Part shown: positions 17,344 through 26,622 of the stretch, one piece after another
How positions within the stretch are numbered: the stretch's first letter is position 1
Layout: each line of letters starts with the position of its first letter
Assembly (NCBI RefSeq): GCF_030409055.1
Contig: NZ_CP116619.1
Coordinates: 278,705-342,704 of the forward strand
Source of the DNA: Trichocoleus desertorum NBK24
GTDB lineage: Bacteria; Cyanobacteriota; Cyanobacteriia; FACHB-46
Reading direction: 5' to 3'
DNA length: 64,000 bases
Translations under genes and position numbers: made by a program
Notes under the pieces: model-generated
What the model was told of the DNA's origin: nothing
Databases searched by the model: none
The model's input: the letters and a program-made list of their open reading frames with translations, nothing else

Positions 17344-18300
17344 ATGACCTCTACGCTCTCTAAGATTCCAGTCTCCGTTCTGATTCCTGCTAAAAACGAA
17401 GAAGAAAATCTTCCAGCTTGTCTGGCTAGTGTTGCAAGAGCCGACGAAGTGTTTGTGGTCGATTCTCAAAGTAGCGATCGCTCAATCGAGATTTCTGAAA
17501 GCCAAGGCGCAAACGTGGTGCAATTCCACTTCAATGGTCGCTGGCCCAAAAAGAAAAATTGGTCGCTGGAAAATTTACCCTTCCGCAACGAGTGGGTGCT
17601 AATCGTCGATTGTGACGAGCGAATTACGCCAGAATTGTGGGATGAAATTGCGGCTGCGATTCAGCAACCCGACTGCAACGGCTACTACCTCAATCGCCGA
17701 GTGTTTTTCCTAGGCAAGTGGATTCGTCACGGTGGCAAATATCCCGATTGGAACCTGCGGCTATTCCGCCATGCTAAGGGACGCTACGAGAACCTCAACA
17801 CCGAGGAGATCCGCAACACCGGGGACAATGAAGTTCACGAACATGTGGTTTTAGAAGGCAAAGTCGGCTATCTAAAAAACGACATGCTGCACGAGGACTT
17901 TCGCGATTTGTTCCACTGGTTAGAGCGCCACAATCGCTATTCCAACTGGGAAGCTCGCGTTTACCTCAACTTGCTCACGGGTAACGGTGAGGATGGCACG
18001 ATTGGCGCTAACTTGTTTGGTGATTCAGTCCAGCGCAAACGCTTCCTGAAAAGGATTTGGGTACAGTTACCCTTTAAGCCACTGTTACGCTTTATTTTGT
18101 TCTACATCATCCGTTTGGGCTTTTTGGATGGCAAAGCGGGTTACATCTACGGGCGCTTATTGAGCCAGTATGAGTACCAGATCGGGGTCAAGTTATACGA
18201 GTTACGCGATTGTGGTGGCAAGCTCAACACGAGCAGCACACCCAAATCTGTACAACCTGCACCCCAACCGGAAGCCGCGCCTACCCAATCTCCTCTATGA
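17344..18300 (+). CDS. Glycosyltransferase family 2 (WaaE/KdtX-like)
   Basis: This 318-aa protein resembles the WaaE/KdtX-type GT2 enzymes involved in lipopolysaccharide or capsule synthesis. Motifs are VSVLIPAKNEEENLP, FVVDSQSSDRS, the metal site LIVDCDERIT, and the acceptor region KYPDWNLRLFRHAKGRYE followed by HEHV. A hydrophobic C-terminal stretch (FKPLLRFILFYIIRLGF) may associate with the membrane. ATG 17344 is preferred over an upstream start that would overlap galE. Its stop overlaps the next ATG in ATGA, showing translational coupling. Confidence 0.9.
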   Translation: MTSTLSKIPVSVLIPAKNEEENLPACLASVARADEVFVVDSQSSDRSIEISESQGANVVQFHFNGRWPKKKNWSLENLPFRNEWVLIVDCDERITPELWDEIAAAIQQPDCNGYYLNRRVFFLGKWIRHGGKYPDWNLRLFRHAKGRYENLNTEEIRNTGDNEVHEHVVLEGKVGYLKNDMLHEDFRDLFHWLERHNRYSNWEARVYLNLLTGNGEDGTIGANLFGDSVQRKRFLKRIWVQLPFKPLLRFILFYIIRLGFLDGKAGYIYGRLLSQYEYQIGVKLYELRDCGGKLNTSSTPKSVQPAPQPEAAPTQSPL

Positions 18301-18956
18301 CTTCCACTCCTAATCCTGGCCTAGAACCTCCGCTCAATGACCCGATCAATGACGCGCTCGCCGAGCCTCCGGCTGCATTCACTCCACCTACACCCCTAGA
18401 GGCCGAACCGTGGGTGGATCTGCGGCATTACGACCAATCTGGGTTCGATCGCGGTCGCCCAGGCTGGTATGTGTTGCTTTGGTGGTTGGTGCAGGCGATC
18501 GCCTTTCCCCTTACGCCTCATCCAGCCAATGGGTTACGCCGGACTTTGCTCAAGCTGTTTGGGGCAGAGATTGGCTCAGGAGTGGTGATTCGGCCTACGG
18601 CTCGGTTTACCTACCCCTGGAAGGTCACGATCGGAGACTCTAGCTGGATTGGGGATGATGTCGTCTTTTACAGCCTCGAACAGATTCAAGTCGGTCGTCA
18701 CTGCGTCATTTCCCAAAAAAGCTATCTCTGCACTGGCAGTCACAACTTTCAAGACCCAGCATTCAGCTTAGTCACTGCCCCCATTACGATTGGCAATGGT
18801 GCCTGGGTGGCTACCGATTGCTTCATTGCTCCTGGCGTGCAAGTGGGCGCTAATGCGGTGGTAGGTGCCCGTAGCAGCGTCTTTGGCAGCTTACCGGAGG
18901 GACAAGTTTGCTGGGGTACCCCTTGTCGGCCTCATCACCCCAGACAAATGATCTGA
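18297..18956 (+). CDS. Hexapeptide-repeat acyltransferase (WcaF/HpsU-like)
   Basis: This 219-aa protein is a left-handed beta-helix acyltransferase, likely an O-acetyltransferase acting on the cluster's polysaccharide. After a Pro-rich start comes the characteristic DRGRPGWYVLLWWLVQAIAF, then hexapeptide turns (VVIRPTARFTYPWKVTIGD, VGRHCVISQKSYLCTGSHN, ITIGNGAWVATDCF, VGANAVVGARSSV). The SH of TGSHN is the expected catalytic region. It begins with ATG 18297 overlapping the previous stop and closes the carbohydrate cluster. Confidence 0.88.
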   Translation: MTSTPNPGLEPPLNDPINDALAEPPAAFTPPTPLEAEPWVDLRHYDQSGFDRGRPGWYVLLWWLVQAIAFPLTPHPANGLRRTLLKLFGAEIGSGVVIRPTARFTYPWKVTIGDSSWIGDDVVFYSLEQIQVGRHCVISQKSYLCTGSHNFQDPAFSLVTAPITIGNGAWVATDCFIAPGVQVGANAVVGARSSVFGSLPEGQVCWGTPCRPHHPRQMI

Positions 18957-18969
18957 TAATTTTGCGATT

Positions 18970-18990
18970 GGAGTGAGCAAGGCCCACTCC
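18970..18990. terminator. Possible bidirectional terminator hairpin
   Basis: GGAGTG and CACTCC form a 6-bp stem around a 9-nt loop, between the convergent acyltransferase and pxcA genes. No strong T-run follows. Confidence 0.35.
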
Positions 18991-19013
18991 CCATCAACTC
19001 GCAAGACTAGAAA

Positions 19014-20393
19014 CTACTCGTTCATGTTGCGGTAAGTCGCAACTGCTGAGGGAGAAATGCGGTTGAGGTAGCGGAAGATCCAGTACTTGAAGACTGTGTC
19101 TAAAATCACGGGGAAAGTCGCGATAAACAGAAAAATGAAATCGTGATTTTCTGGTAGTCCTAAATGTCGCGAAACGCCACCCAGAATCACTTCCCAGCCG
19201 TGGGGCGAGTGGAACCCCACGAAAACATCTGTAAACAAAATAATGATAAAGGCTTTGGCACTGTCACTGAGGCCATAAATGACTTCGTCCATAAAGGACT
19301 TGACGATCGCAATTTCTCGCTTACTGGCCGCAATAACACAAGCAAAAGCTACCAAAGATAGGAGATCTGCAAAGACATTTTTAATCGCATTAGCGCTGCG
19401 ATAGTTAAATTCCTCGGCTAGCTCGATCGCTTTTTCTTTGACGCTTAGTTCGATCTCCTCTGCTTTTAAGCTGGGAGCGCTACTAATTAAGTTCTTAAAC
19501 TTCAATTTTTCCTCAAATCTTTGCAACTCAATAAAAGCTTCTTCTTCTAAGTCAGTATTGAGGAAAATATCAACGGGCTGGTCCGTTCTAAAACGATCCA
19601 CAATTGGACCGATGAGAAAGTTTTTAGAAACTTGCTGCGTGAGTAAAGGAATTAAAATAATCAATAAAATAAACCGAATTGAGATGATGGTTCTCGCTTT
19701 GGTATTGCGAAAGTTTTCCACCACTTCTACTTCAGATTGCGGGTCTAAGTCTCGTCTTAGCCTGACAAAGGTTCTCAGAATCGAGCGAGGAACAATATTG
19801 GGTCCCCCAGAGGCTTTATCTACCTGCGTTGCTGGCTTTGGCACGGTAGAGGAACGCACCCAATCATTGGTATTGTTTGGGGCCAGACTAGTTGAGTTAT
19901 CTAGTTTTAGAGGAGCAGTAGGTGGAATGGGAACCAATGAGTTATTCGGCGGTACTGGTTGAAGGGGAGCCTGCCGTTGTGGAGTATATCGCGCTAAAAC
20001 TTCATCAATAAATCTCAGCTTTTCTAGAATAATGGCTGCTTTGTCTCTCGCCTCAAAAACTAACTGTTCAGAAGAATTATTGGCTGATTTAAACCCATTC
20101 GTAGTTTGATTAGAAATATCAATAAATAAACTACTGGCCTTAAATTCAGTTAGCCTTAGTTTGGCAGTGTTGAGATATTTCCTGAGTTCCGCCTGAAAGT
20201 AAGAAGAAACGTTGCTACTATACCCATTGGCTTTCGCAGAAATTCGATCGCCTTGAAAATGCTCATCTTCAATTGCCTTGATCATCAGAGCCGCATCATA
20301 GGCTTGGTCGAGCGATCTTTCAGGGGTATTGAACAGCCAACTGCTGGCAGTAAGTACATAGCCTTTCAATTTTGCCAACATAGACGTTTTCAT
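19014..20393 (-). CDS. pxcA: Proton extrusion protein PxcA (CemA family)
   Basis: This 459-aa protein matches the PxcA/CotA family needed for light-induced proton extrusion, related to chloroplast CemA. The N-terminal half is soluble and ends in a Pro/Asn-rich linker (about 150-200). The C-terminal half has about four membrane helices (TIISIRFILLIILIPLL, LSLVAFACVIA, AFIIILFTDVFVGFHSPHGW, FLFIATFPVILDTVFKYWIF). The FHSPHGWE and KYWIFRYLNRISPS motifs are diagnostic. The start is ATG 20393. It stands alone on the minus strand. Confidence 0.93.
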   Translation of the reverse strand: MKTSMLAKLKGYVLTASSWLFNTPERSLDQAYDAALMIKAIEDEHFQGDRISAKANGYSSNVSSYFQAELRKYLNTAKLRLTEFKASSLFIDISNQTTNGFKSANNSSEQLVFEARDKAAIILEKLRFIDEVLARYTPQRQAPLQPVPPNNSLVPIPPTAPLKLDNSTSLAPNNTNDWVRSSTVPKPATQVDKASGGPNIVPRSILRTFVRLRRDLDPQSEVEVVENFRNTKARTIISIRFILLIILIPLLTQQVSKNFLIGPIVDRFRTDQPVDIFLNTDLEEEAFIELQRFEEKLKFKNLISSAPSLKAEEIELSVKEKAIELAEEFNYRSANAIKNVFADLLSLVAFACVIAASKREIAIVKSFMDEVIYGLSDSAKAFIIILFTDVFVGFHSPHGWEVILGGVSRHLGLPENHDFIFLFIATFPVILDTVFKYWIFRYLNRISPSAVATYRNMNE

Positions 20394-20708
20394 AGTGAAG
20401 AATTTTCATGCTCTCCTATTTTTGAAATCACTCGATGCACTTTCTGAGCAAAAAACTGAAGATTAAACTCATAGCAAGTTGCTGCAACTAATTCGGACAA
20501 TGGTACAGGAAATGAAGCGGGTTCTAGATTCGCTATTTTAACGCCATTGGCTATAACAATCTACAATAGTCTGCTGACATTCAGATTAGCGATCGCCAAC
20601 TTTTCAACTGATTTAGCTTAAACTTAGCGTTCGTAGTATTATAACCAGTCATCCTTTATTTCCCCTTGACTTTTCACTCAAGCGGATCAATAGGTCAAGG
20701 AATAATCG
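20394..20708. other. Intergenic region upstream of pxcA
   Basis: This 315-bp AT-rich spacer should carry the pxcA promoter. No gene, repeat or convincing RNA structure was seen. Confidence 0.5.
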
Positions 20709-22304
20709 TTATTGCTCCTGGGACTCCGCAGACAGCATCGTCGCTGAGCCATGAGCTTGGAGCCAAGCTTGCATTTCCTGAACCAGCCATTCTTGTTCTG
20801 CTGCGGCTAGACCCCAACCAAAGAGATGAGTTTTGCCGATCGCTTGCAGCGCGATTCTACCCAAGGAGGCTGTCCGCACTTGTTCGATGTTGCGGGTAAA
20901 TTCATGTTGTCCTCGATAAGTCACTCCTCCAAAACGAGACTCAATAGCCACGCAATGCTGATTTAAAGACAGAGAATGCTGACCTTGTAGTAGTTGCAAT
21001 ACCTGAACTATTTCCTGTTCCCAACCAGAAAAGACTCCCAGACCCGCCAGAAAAAATGCGTGTAAGAACAATAGAAATGGGGTGCAGATGACCAAGGGCA
21101 TCATGGATTCTGGGAAGACCGCCAGAGGACTGAGGGGAACGATCGCCAAAACAGCCAGCCATATAGGTAAAGACAGCATCCCCGTAGTGAGTAGCAGTTT
21201 ACCCCCCAGGCGGGCTGAAGTTGACCAAGCTCCCTGAGGCGCAGGAATTTTGATCTGAAGCGTGTCCGGAGACTGGTGGACTTGGATCTGGCTATGGGCT
21301 GGCTGAGGCGCGATCGCTCGATTATTAGCTTGATTAGTAGCTCGACCATTGGCTCGACCGTTGGCTTGACCATCTACGGAGTTAGACTCTACCCCAACGA
21401 CAATATCCATAAGAGCAGCCACAAGATAAGCCATAGGATCGGTCCCAAAATGGGCGATCGCGGCTAAGGCTTGCTCAGCACTAGAAAAGCGTTGCTCAAC
21501 CGCAGGAGCAATCAAGGTATCAATCCAACGCGCCAAGCTTGGGCTGAGGTTGCTGGGGGCATGAGCGTGCCATTGCAGTTGCAGTTGCCGTTGAGGTAAA
21601 TCGGCAGGGTCGATGCCCGTCAGTAAATGCACCAAAGTTGCGCCCAAGGCGTATAAGTCGGAAGCAGGCACGGTGCGGCCTCCAAACTGCTCCATTGGCG
21701 TATAGCCATAGGTGCCCACCACCGTAAAGCTACCACCCGGGGCGATCGCTTGGTTCTGCCCTGCCCCAAAATCCACTACATAAATTTGCTGTTCTGGCGT
21801 CAAAATCAGATTACTGGGCTTCAGATCGCGGTGTAGCACTGGAGGGCACAGCCCATGCAAATCCACCAAGATTTCTAGTACTTCCGTAGCGATTTGTCGT
21901 ACCTCAGTTTCGCTAAAGCGGTATCCCTGGTTGAGCAACTGCTGCAAAGAAGTACCAGGAATATAATCTTGGACTAGAGCACACCAGGCCACCCCTGCCA
22001 CAGGCTCCAGCGAAAACTGAGTATGGCACCGGGGTACCTTTGGATGGTCAAGCTGCTGCAAAATTTGGGCTTCTCGCTCAAATAGCTTCCATTCATCCCA
22101 TTGGAGTTGAGGACTAAAGGCCAGCAGCTTAATCACGACTGGTTTGGGTGTCTCAGTTGCTGAAGCCGTTGGCTGATCGGCAGAATGGCAAGGTGCCTGA
22201 TCTAGGGCTAGCCAAGTTTGCCGCGCAGCATTTTGATGGCTGGTGTTGTGCCCCAGCGGTTGTTGAAGTAGATAGCGCCCCTGGAGAACGTTTCCAGCCT
22301 GCAT
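20709..22304 (-). CDS. Serine/threonine protein kinase with two C-terminal membrane helices
   Basis: This 531-aa protein has a kinase domain (residues 1-270) followed by a linker and a membrane region. Catalytic motifs are present: VVIKLLAF (ATP Lys), VLHRDLKPSNLIL, VVDFGAG and GTYGYTPMEQF. The glycine-rich loop is unusual, reading LGHNTSHQNAARQTW where G-x-G-x-x-G is expected. A low-complexity Asn/Gly stretch (about 305-330) precedes two hydrophobic segments (about 370-440) and a C-terminal cytosolic tail. The substrate is unknown. ATG 22304 starts the protein. The histidine kinase lies 22 bp upstream on the same strand, so the three signalling genes may be one operon. Confidence 0.88.
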   Translation of the reverse strand: MQAGNVLQGRYLLQQPLGHNTSHQNAARQTWLALDQAPCHSADQPTASATETPKPVVIKLLAFSPQLQWDEWKLFEREAQILQQLDHPKVPRCHTQFSLEPVAGVAWCALVQDYIPGTSLQQLLNQGYRFSETEVRQIATEVLEILVDLHGLCPPVLHRDLKPSNLILTPEQQIYVVDFGAGQNQAIAPGGSFTVVGTYGYTPMEQFGGRTVPASDLYALGATLVHLLTGIDPADLPQRQLQLQWHAHAPSNLSPSLARWIDTLIAPAVEQRFSSAEQALAAIAHFGTDPMAYLVAALMDIVVGVESNSVDGQANGRANGRATNQANNRAIAPQPAHSQIQVHQSPDTLQIKIPAPQGAWSTSARLGGKLLLTTGMLSLPIWLAVLAIVPLSPLAVFPESMMPLVICTPFLLFLHAFFLAGLGVFSGWEQEIVQVLQLLQGQHSLSLNQHCVAIESRFGGVTYRGQHEFTRNIEQVRTASLGRIALQAIGKTHLFGWGLAAAEQEWLVQEMQAWLQAHGSATMLSAESQEQ

Positions 22305-22326
22305 TGCGTTGTGCCTGTATAAGCCA

Positions 22327-23832
22327 CTAATTTGCTTTTGCCAGTGCTGCTGAGTTAGTGCATGGCAGTTTTATTTTAAACGTTGCACCTTTACCAGGGG
22401 GGCTAATTGCTGTGATGCTGCCAGAATGAGCTTCGACAATGCGGCGGGCGATCGCCAACCCCAAGCCCGTACCACTACCTTGACGAGATGGATCAGCGGT
22501 ATAAAACTGCTCAAAGATGTGAGGTAACGCAGCTTCACTAATTCCAGGGCCTTCGTCACGGATGGTGATGACAGCCTCGCCATTCTGCAAACGCCCCGTT
22601 ACAAACACTTTAGTATCCGGAATCGAGTGTTTGATGGCATTGTCTAGAATGTTGAGAAAGGCTTGTAACAGGCGTTCTGGGTCTCCTTTGAGTTGCATGT
22701 TTGCCACCTCTATCTCGATGGAAACACCTTTAGAACGCATCCGAGATTCCACCGCTCGACCCGCCCTATGCAGCAAATCCCGTAGATTAGTTGGCTGCTG
22801 TTCGAGGGGAGCGACTCCTGCTTCCAGTCGCCCCAAATCTAGTAAGTCATGGATTAAGCGAGAGAGCCGTTTGGTCTCATCTTCCACGGTTTGAATAAAG
22901 CGATCGCGCAACTCCGGTTCTTCGCTAGCGCCGCTCTTGAGCGCTTCTACTGTCACCAAAACATTGCTCACAGGAGTCCGCAGCTCATGAGAAACACTGG
23001 CAAGAAAGGCCCGTCGTTCTTTATCGAGAGACGCCAAGCGCTCACTCATCCGATTCAGTTCTGTAGCCAACTGACCCAATTCGTCTGTTTGCTGAATGCT
23101 CAATTTCTCGCCTAAGTGACCACTGCCAATTTGAATCGCAAAGTTACGCATGGCCTGAATTGGACGAGCCATATTGCGGGCCAACCATTCACTGATCAAG
23201 GCACAAAGGATCACCGTTAAGGCTAGCGTCCCTAAGACGGTGAGAGCGACATTACGAAACTGCCGCTGAAACTGCTCCAGCGTAATCGACATTCGCAAAA
23301 TACCCAAGAATTTCCCGTCGCGGATGATGGGAACCGTGGAGTAGAGGCGATCATCGTTCGACAAAACTCCCTTAGCCCTCCCCTGAGTCGGACGCTGTTT
23401 TAAAGCTTCCGCAATCCCAGGAACTTCTAGCCAGTTTGCCACTTGTCGGTCTTGGGTAGGCGCTGAAGTCGCTAGCAGGCGGCCTTGAGGATCAAAAATT
23501 CGTAAGGTGACAGATTCCGCTTGGCCGTATCTCTGCACAGTCAGAGCGGCACGGGGCAAATCATTCTCGCCTAAAGCATCCGCTACACTCTCACTCAACG
23601 CATTTGCCCAAGTATTGATGTCTGCCTGACGACTCCGCATGAAGTAGCCGTGGAATGACCAGAGAATGTAGGCAGCTAAGAACGAGGTGCCCAGAGCTGT
23701 TAGCGCTAGATAGGTAACAAACAGCTTGCGATAAATGGAATTCCAGCGCATCCGGGTTGGTAGCCAGTTGAAGGTGCGTGAGGGCAACTCCAAGTTTGCA
23801 TCTATTGGCCCTTGCTTCGGATGAGTCTTCAC
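22327..23832 (-). CDS. Membrane sensor histidine kinase
   Basis: This 501-aa kinase has two transmembrane helices (about residues 35-60 and 195-215) bounding an extracytoplasmic sensor. They are followed by HAMP, HisKA (SVSHELRTPVSNVL, with the phospho-acceptor His) and HATPase_c (NILDNAIKH, DEGPGI, GTGLGLAIARRIVEAH). It autophosphorylates and passes the phosphate to a partner receiver. It starts with GTG 23832, overlapping the TGA of the response regulator, so the two are co-translated and form a probable cognate pair. The signal is unknown. Confidence 0.93.
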   Translation of the reverse strand: MKTHPKQGPIDANLELPSRTFNWLPTRMRWNSIYRKLFVTYLALTALGTSFLAAYILWSFHGYFMRSRQADINTWANALSESVADALGENDLPRAALTVQRYGQAESVTLRIFDPQGRLLATSAPTQDRQVANWLEVPGIAEALKQRPTQGRAKGVLSNDDRLYSTVPIIRDGKFLGILRMSITLEQFQRQFRNVALTVLGTLALTVILCALISEWLARNMARPIQAMRNFAIQIGSGHLGEKLSIQQTDELGQLATELNRMSERLASLDKERRAFLASVSHELRTPVSNVLVTVEALKSGASEEPELRDRFIQTVEDETKRLSRLIHDLLDLGRLEAGVAPLEQQPTNLRDLLHRAGRAVESRMRSKGVSIEIEVANMQLKGDPERLLQAFLNILDNAIKHSIPDTKVFVTGRLQNGEAVITIRDEGPGISEAALPHIFEQFYTADPSRQGSGTGLGLAIARRIVEAHSGSITAISPPGKGATFKIKLPCTNSAALAKAN

Positions 23833-24212
23833 GATTGTGCGGCTTGGCCGACAGAACGACCTCGAATCACAGCTTTAATTCGGGCTAAAAGTTCGCGCGT
23901 ATTAAACGGTTTCGTCACATAGTCATCAGCCCCCGCTTCCAAGCCCCAGACTTTATCAATGTCTTGGTCTTTGGCGGTCAACATCACAATGGGGACGTTA
24001 GAAAAAGCTCGAATCCGCCAACAGAGTTCCATGCCACTAATTCCAGGCAGCATCAGATCTAGGATGATCACGTCTGGAACTTGCTTGTGAAACAGCTTCA
24101 AAGCGGTCTGCCCATCGCCTGCGGTAGTGACTTGATAGCCTTCGCGGATTAAGGCATAGGAGAGACTAGCTCGTAGAGCTTCTTCATCATCTACTAATAG
24201 AACATGCGCCAT
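23829..24212 (-). CDS. Response regulator, receiver domain only
   Basis: This 127-aa protein is a complete receiver: VLLVDDEEALR (acidic pocket), IILDLMLPGISG (phospho-acceptor Asp), VMLTAKDQD (Thr) and YVTKPFNTRELLARIKAV (Lys). That last stretch is the linker that normally leads into an OmpR winged helix, but the protein ends 11 residues later. The overlapping GTG of the histidine kinase suggests this is the natural end rather than a break. Output is therefore probably by protein contact or a phosphorelay. Confidence 0.92.
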   Translation of the reverse strand: MAHVLLVDDEEALRASLSYALIREGYQVTTAGDGQTALKLFHKQVPDVIILDLMLPGISGMELCWRIRAFSNVPIVMLTAKDQDIDKVWGLEAGADDYVTKPFNTRELLARIKAVIRGRSVGQAAQS

Positions 24213-24574
24213 CTCAAATTTTCCTTCTCTACAACGCCCTCTCTGAGCGATCGCCCCACAGTCATTTCACCTAAGCAAACATCTCAGGTAGGAGGCATCC
24301 TCTCCCAAACCTGCGATCGCACTCATAATTAAGAGACTGATATCAGTTTATTAACTGAGGCAACAGTTTCTCAAGCAGCACGTTTATACCGTAGATTAAC
24401 TTTTTGCCAATACCAAATCATTCTTTCCTGAGGCAGATCCTTAATGGCAGCTTTGATGCCGAGAAGATTGCTCGCTTAAACCTGTACAACGCCTTGGTAA
24501 TCACACTAAGGTAGTGCTGTAAGACTACTAACTAAACGCATTTCAACCACTGGCTTTGAAAACAAAGTAGGTAG
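24213..24574. other. Divergent intergenic region
   Basis: This 362-bp spacer separates the response regulator (minus) from the next plus-strand gene and should hold both promoters. Two HIP1 sites are present. No gene or clear operator was identified. Confidence 0.5.
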
Positions 24575-25186
24575 ATGTCAACGGTTTACACCACAGAAGA
24601 TTTGCTCAGGATTTTGGCGCAAGAGTATCACGCTTGTCTCAATGGACAGCGTCTCAACTTGGCTGCTACAGGTGTGGAAGCGAATCCGGTCGTTGCCCCT
24701 TTCCTCAATACAGAAGCAATCCAAAAATTTAGCGCCTATCGCGATTTTCGAGCCGCTGTGCACCGCTACCAAATCGAGCATCAAGTCTCTGGAATTGTCT
24801 GGCGACAACTGAGCGTCCAAGGTCAAACCCTAGAATTTCCAGAAGTGGCTGAGCAGTTGGTGGCCCTTCCTAGCGATGTGGTTGTGCTCAAGCAAGTCAA
24901 GTCCGCGATTCTCAGTTTTTGGTCTCAAGTCACTGTGGGGATGGATTTTTATTTAGTCACCAATCATGGCAAAGAGAGCGATCGCCTGACCGTCTCGGAG
25001 GTTCTACCGATTGCTCAGCAAGCTGCTTGGGTGGGTCTGAGCAAGCATGAGCGAGTAGATTTCTTGCAGGTCGTCTTGCAACTCGGATCAGATCGACGAC
25101 CAGCGACTTCTTATCCCCAAGGCTGGCTAGAACTAGGTAGCGATTTCATCTGTGCCGTCAATCCGGGTCAAAATCCAATTTTCTAG
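24575..25186 (+). CDS. Conserved hypothetical protein
   Basis: This 203-aa soluble protein has no recognised family. Its N-terminus (YTTEDLLRILAQEYHACLNGQ) and the FSAYRDFRAAVHRYQIEHQVSG segment look like an alpha-helical domain. The segment SFWSQVTVGMDFYLVTNHG follows, and the C-terminus is helical (VSEVLPIAQQAAWVGLSKHERVDF). There is no signal peptide and no membrane span. It is divergent from the two-component genes and about 130 bp upstream of the Deg protease. No function is proposed. Confidence 0.65.
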   Translation: MSTVYTTEDLLRILAQEYHACLNGQRLNLAATGVEANPVVAPFLNTEAIQKFSAYRDFRAAVHRYQIEHQVSGIVWRQLSVQGQTLEFPEVAEQLVALPSDVVVLKQVKSAILSFWSQVTVGMDFYLVTNHGKESDRLTVSEVLPIAQQAAWVGLSKHERVDFLQVVLQLGSDRRPATSYPQGWLELGSDFICAVNPGQNPIF

Positions 25187-25319
25187 TTTCCCAACCTTTT
25201 CAAACTAGAGAGGAGCAGACCTTGTTCAGCGAGAAAAATTAGTCGCGATCGCAACAAAAAAGCTAAGTTTTAGGGGATGCTAGCAATGCATTATTGTCGC
25301 GATCGCCAGCCAAATTTTG

Positions 25320-26570
25320 ATGAACAAGAAACCACTGCTAAACGTTTTGAGCAACCTCAACCTAGCAAATTCCAAAAACAAGCTTTCCCGCTTCCTGCCG
25401 CTGGTGGGGGTGAGCGTGGTACTCCTAGGTAGTTGCACACCAGCAGGTCGGTTTCTATCATCCCCGCAACGCTCCGAACAACGCCCGGAACAACGCTCAG
25501 AGAAGGGATTAAATAGTGTTAGCAATATAACTTCTAACCGTCCGCTTACGCCCACTGCCGAAGATACCAACTTTGTAGTGGAGGTGGTGGAGCGGGTAGA
25601 ACCTGCGGTCGTACAAATCGACACTGCCCAACGAGTCAGAAACCGAGCCCCAAATGGACTCAACGATCCGTTTCTGCAAGAGTTTTTCGGTGGACAGCCA
25701 GCGGTGCCCAGGGAACGAGTGATTCGTGGATCGGGCTCTGGCTTTGTCATCAGCGCCGACGGTCAAATCCTGACTAATGCCCATGTGGTCAACAAAGCCG
25801 ATGTTGTGACTGTCTCTTTTCCGGGGGGTGAAAGTTTTGAGGGCAAGGTGTTAGGCGCTGACCCAGTCACAGATATTGCAGTGGTGAAAATCCCTGCAAC
25901 CAATCTCCCGACCGTTGAGTTAGGCAGTTCTCAGAATGTGCGACCTGGACAGTGGGCGATCGCGATCGGCAATCCTTTAGGTTTACAAGAAACCGTGACC
26001 CTAGGGGTGGTCAGCGCTACCGATCGCTCTGCAAGTGATATTGGTGTCTCAGATAAGCGTATTGGCTTTATCCAAACTGATGCTGCAATTAATCCAGGTA
26101 ATTCGGGCGGGCCATTACTTAATGCTCGCGGGCAAGTCATTGGCATCAACACCGCGATTATTGGGGGTGCTCAAGGCATTGGCTTTGCCATTCCCATTGA
26201 TACCGCTCAACAGATCGCGCAAACTCTGATTACTCAAGGCAGAGTTCTGCATCCTTACCTCGGTGTGCAACTGGCAGCATTAACCCCAGAAGTCCGAGAA
26301 AAACTCGAGAGCCGTAACATCCAAATTCCGGCGCAGCAGGGAATTTTAATTCTACAAGTAGTTCCAAATTCCCCAGCCGATAAAGCAGGAATTCAGCCAG
26401 GAGATGTGCTCCAGCAAATCAACAACCAACCTATTACCAAACCAGAGGAAGTCCAAAGCTTGGTAGAGCAAAGCGGCGTCGGTCAGCCCTTACCCATCCA
26501 ACTCCAAAGGGGCGATCGCTCTTTACAAGTCTCTGTGGTGCCAGAACCCTTACCTGTACCCACCGAGTAA
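25320..26570 (+). CDS. Deg/HtrA-family serine protease with PDZ domain
   Basis: This 416-aa protein is a trypsin-fold periplasmic or lumenal protease of the HtrA/HhoA/HhoB group for protein quality control. The N-terminal hydrophobic stretch ends in VVLLGSCTP, a possible lipobox. The catalytic triad is visible: His in LTNAHVV, Asp in DPVTDIAVVKIP, Ser in NPGNSGGPLLN. A single PDZ domain follows (about 305-400; GILILQVVPNSPADKAGIQP). ATG 25320 is chosen over the TTG just before it. The DevA-type ATPase follows after 52 bp and may be co-transcribed. Confidence 0.92.
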   Translation: MNKKPLLNVLSNLNLANSKNKLSRFLPLVGVSVVLLGSCTPAGRFLSSPQRSEQRPEQRSEKGLNSVSNITSNRPLTPTAEDTNFVVEVVERVEPAVVQIDTAQRVRNRAPNGLNDPFLQEFFGGQPAVPRERVIRGSGSGFVISADGQILTNAHVVNKADVVTVSFPGGESFEGKVLGADPVTDIAVVKIPATNLPTVELGSSQNVRPGQWAIAIGNPLGLQETVTLGVVSATDRSASDIGVSDKRIGFIQTDAAINPGNSGGPLLNARGQVIGINTAIIGGAQGIGFAIPIDTAQQIAQTLITQGRVLHPYLGVQLAALTPEVREKLESRNIQIPAQQGILILQVVPNSPADKAGIQPGDVLQQINNQPITKPEEVQSLVEQSGVGQPLPIQLQRGDRSLQVSVVPEPLPVPTE

Positions 26571-26622
26571 AATGAAAAGAGATTGAGATTGATTAAGAAA
26601 TCTATCCTTCCTGAGTAAATTC

